Origin: Scatosoma sp045533485
GTDB taxonomy: Bacteria > Bacillota > Clostridia > Christensenellales > Borkfalkiaceae
Length of the DNA stretch: 64,000 nucleotides
Assembly (NCBI GenBank): GCA_045533485.1
Contig: JAZSHX010000010.1
Span: forward strand, 1-64,000
Reading direction: 5' to 3'
The translations under genes and the position numbers were made by a program. A model generated the notes under the pieces. The model was given only the letters and a program-made list of their open reading frames with translations, was not told the DNA's origin and searched no databases. Position 1 is the stretch's first letter, and each line of letters starts with the position of its first letter. Shown piece by piece: positions 44,201 to 52,043 of the stretch.

Positions 44201-45301
44201 GTGGTGGAACGTCTTTCCGCAACGGACACGGTTATTAAGCTTATGGACGAAGGTAAAATCGATTATATCGTGTACACGGGCAAGACGGATATGGAATCCA
44301 TCAACGACTTTATTCGCTTGCATCACCACGCGATTTTGCTTGGTATCACGGTATTGACGGCGCTTGACACGGCGAACGCGCTTGCGGACATTATTGCCAG
44401 CCGTTTCTCCGAAGGCAACACCGAGCTTGTCGATATCAATGCTTTGCGCAGTAAAAAATTAAAATTAAACTTCACGAAAATGCAATCTTGCGGTAACGAT
44501 TATATCGTGTTTGACAATCGCGATAATAAAATCACTTGTCCCGAATCGATTGCCGTAAACTATGTATTGCCGCATTACGGTATCGGCGGCGACGGTATCG
44601 TACTTATCGAAAATTCCGCAGTCGCGGATGCAAAAATGCGTTTGTTTAACCGCAACGGTTTGGAAGCAAGCCAAGGCGGTAACGCAATTCGTTTCGTTGG
44701 TAAATATCTTTACGAAAAGGGCATTGTCCGCAAAAACGTTATGGCGATTGAAACGGCGAAAGGCGTGCACGAAGTACGCGTATATCCGTTTAGCGGCAAG
44801 GTAAATTCCGCAAGTGTAAACTTGGGCAAGGTAGTGCTTGACGGCGAAAAAATTCCCAGCACTTTCCAAGGCGAAACGGTTATCGGCAAACGCGCAAAGA
44901 TCGGTAAAAACCAATACGATATCACGCTTGTCAATATCGGTAATCCCCATTGCGTTGTGTTTAGCGATAAAGTGGACGCGGTGGATATCGAACAGGTTGG
45001 ACCGGAGTTTGAAACGAGTGCGTATTTCCCCGAAGGCGTCAACACGGAATTTGTACGCGTAGTTAACAAGGTAACGCTGAAAATGCGCGTATGGGAACGC
45101 GGCAGCGGCGAAACGTGGGCAAGCGGTACGGGTGCGTGCGCGGCAGTGATTGCGGCGGTGCTTGGCGGTTATTGCGACAAGGAAACCAACGTTACCGTGA
45201 AGATGCGCGGCGGCGATTTGACGGTAAATTATCACGAAAACGGCGAAGTGGAATTGCTGGGTAACGTGAAAACCGTTTACGAAGGCGCGTTTGAGATTTA
45301 A
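41246..45301 (+). CDS. carB: Carbamoyl-phosphate synthase large subunit fused to a DapF-like domain
   Basis: A 1351-residue protein; ordinary CarB is about 1070. Residues 1-1065 hold both ATP-grasp halves with the expected motifs (GSGPIVIGQAAEFDYAG, IIRPAYTLGG, IEVNPRVSRSSALASKATG, GSGPIRIGQGIEFDYSS, IEVNPRASRTVP) and an MGS-like allosteric region, so carbamoyl-phosphate synthesis looks intact. From about residue 1072 a full diaminopimelate epimerase fold follows without a stop (SCGNDYIVFD, GIGGDGI, GNPHC, WERGSGET). Both catalytic Cys are gone: Gly1144 in QGGNAIRF and Ser1293 in ETWASGTGACA. Substrate-site Asn, Glu and Arg residues remain, so the domain might bind a ligand without epimerising it. 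Confidence 0.92.
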   Translation: MPKKSDIKKVLVIGSGPIVIGQAAEFDYAGAQACRVLKSEGVNVVLCNSNPATIMTDKALADEIYLEPLTEDTLKRIILKEKPDSLLASLGGQTGLTMGCKLAKSGFLDKHGVKLIGTKLDAIDRSEDRELFKATMEKINQPCVPSDIAYTVEECVAIANKLGYPVIIRPAYTLGGAGGGVAYNEEELRLISHNGLMLSPITQVLIEKYIAGWKEVEFEVIRDCKGNCLTVCSMENVDPVGIHTGDSIVVAPAITLTTKEYTMLRTAALSIITELGIEGGCNVQFALNPDSFEYSVIEVNPRVSRSSALASKATGFPIAKVTSKIALGYTLDEIVNDVTGNTYACFEPTIDYLVVKMPKWPFDKFLYAKRELGTRMKATGEVMSIGTSFEMAIMKAVRGAEISTSTMNYKKFLHSTKEELLAKLPEMTDERIFVVYAALKKGVTVDEVFNITKIDRWFLHKFKNLIAYEEALATQPLTKELYDEGKRLGYLDKDIAAFSGQAVPYRRKAAYKMVDTCAAEFPAKTPYFYSTFDDFAHDESRQFVQKSDKKRIVVIGSGPIRIGQGIEFDYSSVHCVWTLKQLGYEVAIINNNPETVSTDFDTADRLYFEPLTPEDVQHVLDIEKPYGVIITFGGQTAIHLCSYFATHGIRILGTSADSVDAAEDRERFEALLDKYSIPRPRALTVMTKEEALAAAKKLEYPVLLRPSYVIGGQNMTIAFTQEDVCRYMDVILAQGIENPVLCDKYLMGTELEVDAISDGKDVLIPGIMQHIERTGIHSGDSIAVYPPYNLEDTMREKIIEVSTQLALELKTKGLINIQYLIYRGQLYVIEVNPRASRTVPYISKVTGVPMVELATKIIMGAKLKKLGYGIGLYPDSPYVAVKVPVFSFEKLNDVNSQLGPQMKSTGEVLGIGKTMEEAMFKGLVSAGFKMCHPSAHRPVGVYMTVNDQDKLDVLTIAKKFGDLGCTMYATKGTAKVINDLGFDCQVVERLSATDTVIKLMDEGKIDYIVYTGKTDMESINDFIRLHHHAILLGITVLTALDTANALADIIASRFSEGNTELVDINALRSKKLKLNFTKMQSCGNDYIVFDNRDNKITCPESIAVNYVLPHYGIGGDGIVLIENSAVADAKMRLFNRNGLEASQGGNAIRFVGKYLYEKGIVRKNVMAIETAKGVHEVRVYPFSGKVNSASVNLGKVVLDGEKIPSTFQGETVIGKRAKIGKNQYDITLVNIGNPHCVVFSDKVDAVDIEQVGPEFETSAYFPEGVNTEFVRVVNKVTLKMRVWERGSGETWASGTGACAAVIAAVLGGYCDKETNVTVKMRGGDLTVNYHENGEVELLGNVKTVYEGAFEI

Positions 45302-45323
45302 ATGAAAGGAATAAATAAGGAAA

Positions 45324-45950
45324 ATGATTGACGTATTATACGAAGAAAGCGCTATTGATCAAAACGCGATTTCGGGAGCAAAAAAATATAATCTACTGCA
45401 CACCATTTCTATGGTAGTGGCTATGCTTGCGGTGATATTTTTGCTGTGGGGCATTATCAGTATTCCCATAAACACCGAAAACGCCCAAGCCGACGCGCTT
45501 GCTGCGCATAAGCTTTTGTGTTTTATCTTGTTTTTACAGTCGGGTATTTTTGTGGCGGTTTGGTTTGGTTTAACCAAATGGAAATCGCGCTATAACGTAA
45601 GCTATGATTACTTGTTTGTCAGCGGCGAATTGCGTATTTCGCGCGTAGTAGGCGGTCGCAGACATAAACTGATTGCCACAATCGATTGCGAGGATATTCA
45701 ACAAATAGGGGACGCGGATAATGCTTCTTTCCCGCGCTTGAAAGCGGATCCGTCAACGAAAGTAGTTCTTTGTACGCCGAATACGTCGCCCGATGAAGGC
45801 AAATTCTTTATGTATATACTTGCGTCGCACGCCGGCAAAAAGCTTTTTGTCTTGGAATGTAGAGAAATACTTTTACAACATATGCTTAAATTTTTGCGTC
45901 ATGGTATTTTGGAAGACGATTACGTGATGCAATACAAGAAACAACAATAA
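45324..45950 (+). CDS. Membrane protein of unknown function
   Basis: A 208-residue protein that I do not recognise. Two hydrophobic helices (about residues 27-48 and 64-83) are followed by a soluble domain of about 120 residues with a beta-rich look (YDYLFVSGELRISRVV, LIATIDCEDIQQIGD, FVLECREILLQHML). That part resembles PH-like or YcxB-type domains seen after two membrane helices, but the match is only by eye. It starts 22 bases after carB and ends two bases before a cysteine desulfurase, in one transcription direction. Confidence 0.6.
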   Translation: MIDVLYEESAIDQNAISGAKKYNLLHTISMVVAMLAVIFLLWGIISIPINTENAQADALAAHKLLCFILFLQSGIFVAVWFGLTKWKSRYNVSYDYLFVSGELRISRVVGGRRHKLIATIDCEDIQQIGDADNASFPRLKADPSTKVVLCTPNTSPDEGKFFMYILASHAGKKLFVLECREILLQHMLKFLRHGILEDDYVMQYKKQQ

Positions 45951-45952
45951 GT

Positions 45953-47083
45953 ATGATTTATTTGGATAATGCAGCGACGACTAAGCCCAACGGCTTGGCA
46001 TTTGCTAAGGCGCAGGAATTTGCGCAACAACGTTTTTATAATCCGTCCGCGTTATATCGCGAAGGGTATGAAATTTTTGGCGAGTTGAAAAAAGCGCGCG
46101 CGGCTTTGCTCACGCAAATTGCGCAGGAAAGCGCTTTTGAGCTTGTGTTTACTTCGGGCGGCACGGAAGCGGATAACCAGGCGATTTTTTGCTTTGCAAA
46201 ACGCGGAAACGCGGTGACGACGGCAGGGGAACATTCCGCTGTGGCGGCTGTGTTTGACGAACTCAATAAACGCGGCGTGATACAAGCAAGATACGCGCCC
46301 TTGAAAAAGGACGGCAACGTAGACGAAGAAAAATTGCTTGCCCTTATCGACGAAAAAACTTCGTTTGTGTCGGTAATGCACGTCAATAACGAAATAGGCG
46401 CGGTGAACGATATCAACCGTATCGCCAAGCTTGTCAAACAAAAAAATCCGCGCGTAATATTTCACAGCGACGGCGTGCAGGCATACGGAAAAATCCCGTA
46501 TATGCTGAGCAAAGACGTGGATTTATATTCGATAAGTGCGCATAAAATCGGCGGTTTGAAAGGCGTTGGCGCGCTGATTAAACGCAAATCGTTGGTTTTG
46601 CCTGCGTATATCTTTGGCGGCGGTCAAGAAAGCGGCCGCAGAAGCGGTACGGAAAACGTATTCGGCATCAAGCAGTTTGAATATGCGGCGAAAGAAAAGT
46701 TTGCTACGCTTAAAGACGATTTTGCGCGTTTGCAAGCGTATCGCGAACGGTTATGGGCGGCGCTGGATAAAGAAATTTTCGTGCGTTTGTCGCCTGAAAA
46801 CGGCACGCCGTATATTTTATGCGTTTCCGCCGTTGGCTTACGCGGCGAAGTGCTGTTGCATATGGCAAACGACGCAGGGCTAATCATCGGTACGGGCTCC
46901 GCTTGTTCGTCTAACGCAAAAACCAGATACAACAAAATCGTGCTTGCTTGCGGTTACGACGAAAAAACGGCGGACGGCACGTTGCGGCTTAGCTTTTCTC
47001 CCGACACTACGGAAGAAGAGATTGACCAGGCGGCAAAAATTTTAAACGAAACGGGCGCGCAGTTAAAGCGCCGTATGCAATAA
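45953..47083 (+). CDS. Cysteine desulfurase (NifS/IscS-like)
   Basis: A 376-residue PLP enzyme that takes sulfur from cysteine as a persulfide. It shows YLDNAATT at the start, the PLP lysine in ISAHKIGG, GGGQESGRRSGTEN and the active cysteine in GTGSACSS. ThiI follows nine bases later, so it probably feeds sulfur to tRNA 4-thiouridine, as NifZ does in Bacillus. Length and motifs are normal. It has no iscU neighbour here. Confidence 0.92.
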   Translation: MIYLDNAATTKPNGLAFAKAQEFAQQRFYNPSALYREGYEIFGELKKARAALLTQIAQESAFELVFTSGGTEADNQAIFCFAKRGNAVTTAGEHSAVAAVFDELNKRGVIQARYAPLKKDGNVDEEKLLALIDEKTSFVSVMHVNNEIGAVNDINRIAKLVKQKNPRVIFHSDGVQAYGKIPYMLSKDVDLYSISAHKIGGLKGVGALIKRKSLVLPAYIFGGGQESGRRSGTENVFGIKQFEYAAKEKFATLKDDFARLQAYRERLWAALDKEIFVRLSPENGTPYILCVSAVGLRGEVLLHMANDAGLIIGTGSACSSNAKTRYNKIVLACGYDEKTADGTLRLSFSPDTTEEEIDQAAKILNETGAQLKRRMQ

Positions 47084-47091
47084 GGGGAGCT

Positions 47092-48246
47092 ATGGAAAAA
47101 GTAATCATTATCCGCTATTCGGAAATTTGGTTAAAGGGTAAAAATAAGGGCTTTTTTGAAAACGCGTTTATCAATAATTTACGCCGTGCAATTGCGGATT
47201 TTACATGTACGCTGGAAAAGCACAGCGGCCGTTATTTCGTGCGCGGTTTTGACGAAGCCGACACGGACGCTATCATTGAAAAATTGCAAAAGGTATTCGG
47301 CGCGCATACGATAAGCGTAGCCTTAGAAACGTCGTCAAGCATGGACGGCATTTTTGAAGCGGCGAAGTTGCTTATAAGAGAAAGCGGTACGTTTAAGGTG
47401 GAATCGCATCGCGGTGATAAATCGTATCCGTTGACGTCCGTGGAAATTTCCAAAGAGCTTGGCGGAAAATTGCTTGCGTACAATCACAAACTCAAAGTGG
47501 ACGTACATACGCCCGATTTTGTGGTACGCGTGGATATTCGAGAACACGGCGTTGCGCTTGTCTTTGCTGATTATATCGAAGCGGCAGGCGGTATGCCCGT
47601 AGGAACGGCAGGTAAAGGGCTTTTGCTTCTTTCGGGCGGTATCGACAGCCCCGTTGCTGGATATATGATGGCAAAACGTGGGATGAAAGTCGATTGCTTG
47701 CATTTCCACAGCTATCCGTATACGAATATGCAGGCAAAAGAAAAGGTGGTGGATCTTGCGCATATTTTGGCGGAATATACCTGTGGAACCAACTTGTACA
47801 GCATTAGCGTAACGCATATTCAAGAAGCAATACACGAAAAGTGTAAGCCCCAGCTTATGATTACGCTTTTGCGCCGTTTTATGTATAGAATTGCCGAACG
47901 GCACGCGGAAAAAATAAGCGCACAGTGCTTGATTACGGGCGAAAGCTTGGGGCAAGTGGCAAGTCAAACGATTGAAGGTATGACTTCGTCAAATTCCGTC
48001 GTAGAAACGTTGCCTATCTTGCGTCCGCTTGTTGGTTTTGATAAAAACGAAATTATCGAACGTTCCGTGAAAATGGGTGCATACGAAACGTCTATTTTAC
48101 CCTTTGAAGATTGTTGTACGGTATTTTTGCCCGATTTTCCTGCGATTCGCCCTAAGCTTGACGAAATTGCAAGGGAAGAAAGCAAGCTGGACGTGGAAGC
48201 GCTTATAGAGGAAGCGTTTGCAAGCATTGAAAAGATAAAAATCTGA
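47092..48246 (+). CDS. thiI: tRNA 4-thiouridine synthase
   Basis: ThiI activates U8 of tRNA with ATP and inserts sulfur. The 384-residue protein has a ferredoxin-like N-terminal domain, a THUMP domain (residues about 60-165), and a PP-loop domain with LLSGGIDSPVAGYMM and CLITGESLGQVASQT. It lacks a C-terminal rhodanese domain, as in Bacillus, so sulfur must come from a partner, most likely the cysteine desulfurase just upstream. Confidence 0.95.
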   Translation: MEKVIIIRYSEIWLKGKNKGFFENAFINNLRRAIADFTCTLEKHSGRYFVRGFDEADTDAIIEKLQKVFGAHTISVALETSSSMDGIFEAAKLLIRESGTFKVESHRGDKSYPLTSVEISKELGGKLLAYNHKLKVDVHTPDFVVRVDIREHGVALVFADYIEAAGGMPVGTAGKGLLLLSGGIDSPVAGYMMAKRGMKVDCLHFHSYPYTNMQAKEKVVDLAHILAEYTCGTNLYSISVTHIQEAIHEKCKPQLMITLLRRFMYRIAERHAEKISAQCLITGESLGQVASQTIEGMTSSNSVVETLPILRPLVGFDKNEIIERSVKMGAYETSILPFEDCCTVFLPDFPAIRPKLDEIAREESKLDVEALIEEAFASIEKIKI

Positions 48247-48262
48247 TGTATGGTTATGTAAC

Positions 48263-48292
48263 AGCCCCGACCGATTTCGGTCGGGGCTTTGC
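48263..48292. terminator. Terminator between thiI and the convergent PBP gene
   Basis: AGCCCCGACCG (48263-48273) pairs with CGGTCGGGGCT (48278-48288), a very stable hairpin between convergent genes; the flanking T runs are short. Confidence 0.8.
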
Positions 48293-50527
48293 TTATTCGT
48301 CCCACCAGTCTTTTTGTAACATTTCGTCGTCGTTTGCCGCAGGGTTGCTTTGCGTGTTGATTTCAGGTAAACGTATTTCTTCGCCGTATTTGTCTTGAAA
48401 ATAAGGGGTGACAGTATAGACGTATCGTTTGTTTCGCTCTATCCTTTCATCAATGAAAACGGGTAAGGCAACACCGTCGTAAACAGTAGTATGCGTCACA
48501 TAATCGTATCGTGAAATGCGATAATTGTACGGCAGTTGTTCGTGAGAAGTAAAGTGTATTTCAACTTGTCCATTTTGATATTTTACCATAGGTAAAGGTA
48601 TGCTGGGATTGCTGAAAACGCTTGATTTTCTTGTGGGTACGGCGTGCAAGGCAAAAAGCTCTTGCAGTTGGTAATTTACGGGCGCAAGGTCGTCGGCAAG
48701 CAATAAAGTATGCGTGTCATAATAGCTAATGCTATCCAACGCAACCGTTACAACGTCGCGCGGCTTTTCAAAGGGTGAAATTTCTTTGTTTTGCTGTGTG
48801 TATGCTTCCTGCAAAAGCTGGTTGATTTGCAAAAGATAATTGCACGGTAATCCGCCGCCCGTATCGTCTATCAACGCTCCCGATGAATTTCCAAGCCACA
48901 CCCCCACGCAGTCGCGCGTAGTGTACGACACGGCGTATGCGTCGCTGTTGCCTTTATCCGTGCCTGCCGTGCCCGTTTTTGCTGCAATTTCAAAGGGCAG
49001 AGTACGCAACTTTTTTGCCGTCCCCGTCTTTGCGGCTGTTTGTAACATATTCGTCGTCAAATACGCAGTCGAAGCGGAAAAAACACGCTTTGGCGCGTCC
49101 TTTCGTTCATACAAAACCTTTCCGTCTATTTCCACTTTGGAGATAAATCGACCGCAAATATATTCTCCGCCGTTTGCAAAGGTGGCGTAGGCGGAGAGCA
49201 GGTCGTGGAAAGCAAACCCGTTTTTCATTCCCCCAAGCGCCAAGGCCAGCGACAAATCCTGTTTTTCCACCGACAAGCCCATTTCCGCTAAATATTGCGT
49301 AGCTTTTTGCAAGCCTAAGCTCTCCAAAACCTTTACGGCAGGCACGTTGTAGCTTTGCGCAAGCGCTTCGCGCGCGCTTACGTAGCCGTGAAACTTCCCG
49401 TCGTAATTATCAGGGCTGTAACCGCCGTAATTGATTTTTTCGTCTAAAATGGGCGTAGCCGGGGACAGGAAATTTTCCTGCAAAGCAGGCGCGTAGACAA
49501 GCAAGGGCTTTAACAAAGAACCGGGCAAGCGCGGTATAGCGCCCACGGTGGATACACACGCCTTAAACGCCTGCGTTTGCGTGTCTAATACGGTGGCTGT
49601 AAAATCGGATTTTGTATGCGCGCCAACGGCGTTTTCTAAAATTTCCTGCGTTTGCGGTTGCAAATAAGTGAAAATTTCAATTTTGCCGCTCGCCGTCAAA
49701 TCCACGCTTTCCGCGATGTCGGTCAATTCATTAAAAACGAAATGCAAATATCCCAAATGCTCCTTGCTTTCCGTGGGCGCAGTGGGTAGCGGCTCCTGCA
49801 TGGCTTCGTTGAGCTGCGCCGTAGTGATGGCGTTGCCGCTGAGCATAATTTGCAAAACGACCGCTTTGCGTTTTTGGCAATTTTCCGCACTTTTGAAAGG
49901 AGAATAATTGTTTGGAGAGCGCAATAGCCCTGCTAAAATAGCCGAATCCGCCAAGTTTAACTCACTTGGCGTTTTGTCAAAATAAAACCGCGCCGCCGCG
50001 CGCAAGCCAAAGCAGTTATGTCCAAAATACACGACGTTTAGGTACTTTTCCAAAATTTCGTCCTTTGTGTATTTGCGCTCTAACGCCCTTGTCAATTTCC
50101 ACTCTTTTAGCTTACGATTTATGGTTTTTTCCTGTGTTAAATGGGTGTTTTTGATAAGCTGTTGCGAAATAGTGGACGCGCCTTCACGAAAGGAGCGTGA
50201 TTTCAAATTATTGATTGCCGCCTTGACGATACGGCGAAAATCAAACCCGTTATGCGTATAAAAACGCTTATCTTCCACGCCGACAAACGCCGCGCGCGTA
50301 TGCAAGGGCACGTCGCTAAGCGGCACCGTTTGCTTACCGTCTGCGGAAAACGCGTCGACATTATTTCCATAGGCGTCGTATACAATTACGTTTTGACTGC
50401 CAAGCAGTAGCTTTTCATGGGAAAGCTGAACGTGTGCCGTAACGGAAAAATAGTAAGCGATAGCAAAAATTAAAAACGCCAAAAACAAAAAGAATATAAT
50501 GGAAAAAAGTTTACGTAAAAGTCTCAT
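48293..50527 (-). CDS. Class A penicillin-binding protein
   Basis: A 744-residue bifunctional wall synthase anchored by one N-terminal membrane helix (about residues 8-30). The GT51 glycosyltransferase part has VEDKRFYTHNGFDF with the catalytic Glu and EGASTISQQLIKN. The transpeptidase part has SLLK as the SxxK motif, SYN, and KTGTA. The KTGTA motif occurs twice about 18 residues apart, so which one lines the active site is unclear. The C-terminus carries a fibronectin-like domain. The ATG at 50527 is preferred over a TTG two codons earlier; neither has a clear ribosome site. Confidence 0.92.
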   Translation of the reverse strand: MRLLRKLFSIIFFLFLAFLIFAIAYYFSVTAHVQLSHEKLLLGSQNVIVYDAYGNNVDAFSADGKQTVPLSDVPLHTRAAFVGVEDKRFYTHNGFDFRRIVKAAINNLKSRSFREGASTISQQLIKNTHLTQEKTINRKLKEWKLTRALERKYTKDEILEKYLNVVYFGHNCFGLRAAARFYFDKTPSELNLADSAILAGLLRSPNNYSPFKSAENCQKRKAVVLQIMLSGNAITTAQLNEAMQEPLPTAPTESKEHLGYLHFVFNELTDIAESVDLTASGKIEIFTYLQPQTQEILENAVGAHTKSDFTATVLDTQTQAFKACVSTVGAIPRLPGSLLKPLLVYAPALQENFLSPATPILDEKINYGGYSPDNYDGKFHGYVSAREALAQSYNVPAVKVLESLGLQKATQYLAEMGLSVEKQDLSLALALGGMKNGFAFHDLLSAYATFANGGEYICGRFISKVEIDGKVLYERKDAPKRVFSASTAYLTTNMLQTAAKTGTAKKLRTLPFEIAAKTGTAGTDKGNSDAYAVSYTTRDCVGVWLGNSSGALIDDTGGGLPCNYLLQINQLLQEAYTQQNKEISPFEKPRDVVTVALDSISYYDTHTLLLADDLAPVNYQLQELFALHAVPTRKSSVFSNPSIPLPMVKYQNGQVEIHFTSHEQLPYNYRISRYDYVTHTTVYDGVALPVFIDERIERNKRYVYTVTPYFQDKYGEEIRLPEINTQSNPAANDDEMLQKDWWDE

Positions 50528-50616
50528 TGTCAACAGTATTTGCTTGTTTTTTTGTTTTTATCACTTGTTTGTTTATAAAAATGCCAAGCAAAATCGTCTA
50601 AAAACGCCGCAAAGAC

Positions 50617-50645
50617 TTGCTAATTAGTAAAAAATGGAGTATAAT
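50617..50645 (+). promoter_or_regulatory. Promoter of the miaB-mutS-mutL-miaA operon
   Basis: TTGCTA (50617-50622), 17 bases, TATAAT (50640-50645). Confidence 0.75.
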
Positions 50646-50700
50646 AAAATAAATTACTATGCGCGCGCGTAGGCGAACGCAACTTTTTTGGATAAACACA

Positions 50701-52029
50701 ATGGAAAGAAAAGAAAAATATCATATCGTCACGTACGGCTGTCAAATGAACGTGCACGAATCGGAAAAAATCGCAGGGATTTTATGCGAAATGGGCTATG
50801 AAGAAACGCAAACGCTTAACGATGCGGATATTATCGTGTTCAATACCTGCTGTATCCGTGAAAATGCGGAAAATCATGCGTTTGGCAATATCGGCGCCCT
50901 GAAAAAACTTAAAAAACAAAAACCGTCCTTGCTTATAGCAGTGGGCGGTTGTATGACGCAGGAAACGGGCAAAACGGAAGTATTGAAAAAGAAATTTCCG
51001 TTTATAGACATTATGTTCGGCGCACTCAATTTAGAAGAATTGTCTGCGCTTATCAAACAGAAAAAGCAACAAAAAAAGCGCGTAATTCAAATTCGCGAAC
51101 AAGCAGGGGCGATTGACGAAAGCATCGTGCCGTTTAGAACAAGCTATCCCAACGCTTGGGTAAATATTACGTACGGTTGCAACAATTTTTGTTCCTATTG
51201 CATCGTTCCATACGTGCGTGGGCGTGAACGCTCGCGAAAAGCGGAAGATATCGTAAACGAAGTGCGCGCTTTGGTAAAAGACGGCTATAAGGAAATTACG
51301 CTCCTTGGTCAAAACGTCAATTCCTACGGTGCGGATGGGAGCACGGGAAAAACGTTTGCACAGTTGCTTGACGAAGTGGCGTCTATCGACGGAAAATTTC
51401 GCGTGCGTTTTATGACCAGCCACCCCAAGGATTTCAACGAAGACGTTGTTAAGGTAATGCAAAAGCACGATAAAATATGTAAGCTTGTGCATTTGCCCGT
51501 GCAATCGGGTTCGAATAGTATTTTGCGCGAAATGAACAGACGCTACACGCGCGAAAAATACCTTGCCGAAGTGGAAATGTTGAGAAAGCATATTCCGCAA
51601 GCGGAGCTTACTACGGATATTATCGTCGGCTTCCCCGGGGAAACGGAAGAAGATTATTTGCAAACGGAAGCGCTTGTCAAGCAGGTAGATTTTGCATCGG
51701 CGTTTACGTTTGTGTATTCCAAGCGCCAAGGCACGCGCGCGGCGGAGATGCCCGACCAAATTCCCGAAGAAATCCAAAAGCAACGCATTATGCGCCTTGT
51801 AGAGCTTGTCAATACGCTCACACGCCGTAAATCGCAAAAATATGTGGGTAAGACGGTGGAAATTCTTTGCGAAGACTACGATGAGAAAAAAGGACTGTAT
51901 TTGGGCCGCGATGAATTTGGGCGTATGGGCTATTTTGAAAGCCCGACGAACGTAGTGGGTGAATTTATCAAATTGAAAGTAACGAAGGCCAACGGCATTT
52001 CGTTGTATGGAGAAATTGTCAACAAATAA
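50701..52029 (+). CDS. miaB: tRNA-2-methylthio-N6-dimethylallyladenosine synthase
   Basis: MiaB adds a methylthio group to i6A37 of tRNA. The 442-residue protein has the UPF0004 domain (TYGCQMNVHESE, NTCCIRENAE, GGCMTQE), the radical-SAM motif CNNFCSYC with IVPYVRGRERSR, and a TRAM domain. GCQMNVHES distinguishes it from RimO. The ATG at 50701 fits the family start; only a weak GGAT precedes it. MiaA, which makes its i6A substrate, is encoded three genes downstream in the same operon. Confidence 0.95.
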   Translation: MERKEKYHIVTYGCQMNVHESEKIAGILCEMGYEETQTLNDADIIVFNTCCIRENAENHAFGNIGALKKLKKQKPSLLIAVGGCMTQETGKTEVLKKKFPFIDIMFGALNLEELSALIKQKKQQKKRVIQIREQAGAIDESIVPFRTSYPNAWVNITYGCNNFCSYCIVPYVRGRERSRKAEDIVNEVRALVKDGYKEITLLGQNVNSYGADGSTGKTFAQLLDEVASIDGKFRVRFMTSHPKDFNEDVVKVMQKHDKICKLVHLPVQSGSNSILREMNRRYTREKYLAEVEMLRKHIPQAELTTDIIVGFPGETEEDYLQTEALVKQVDFASAFTFVYSKRQGTRAAEMPDQIPEEIQKQRIMRLVELVNTLTRRKSQKYVGKTVEILCEDYDEKKGLYLGRDEFGRMGYFESPTNVVGEFIKLKVTKANGISLYGEIVNK

Positions 52030-52043
52030 GGTAGGAAAAAGTT

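Noticed and set aside
40171..45301. Sequencing error as the cause of the lost catalytic residues in CarA and the DapF domain
   Set aside because: Four separate sites would each need base errors without any frame break, and flanking residues also depart from consensus (Leu for Ile, Ala for Gly). Divergence is more likely, though raw reads were not seen.
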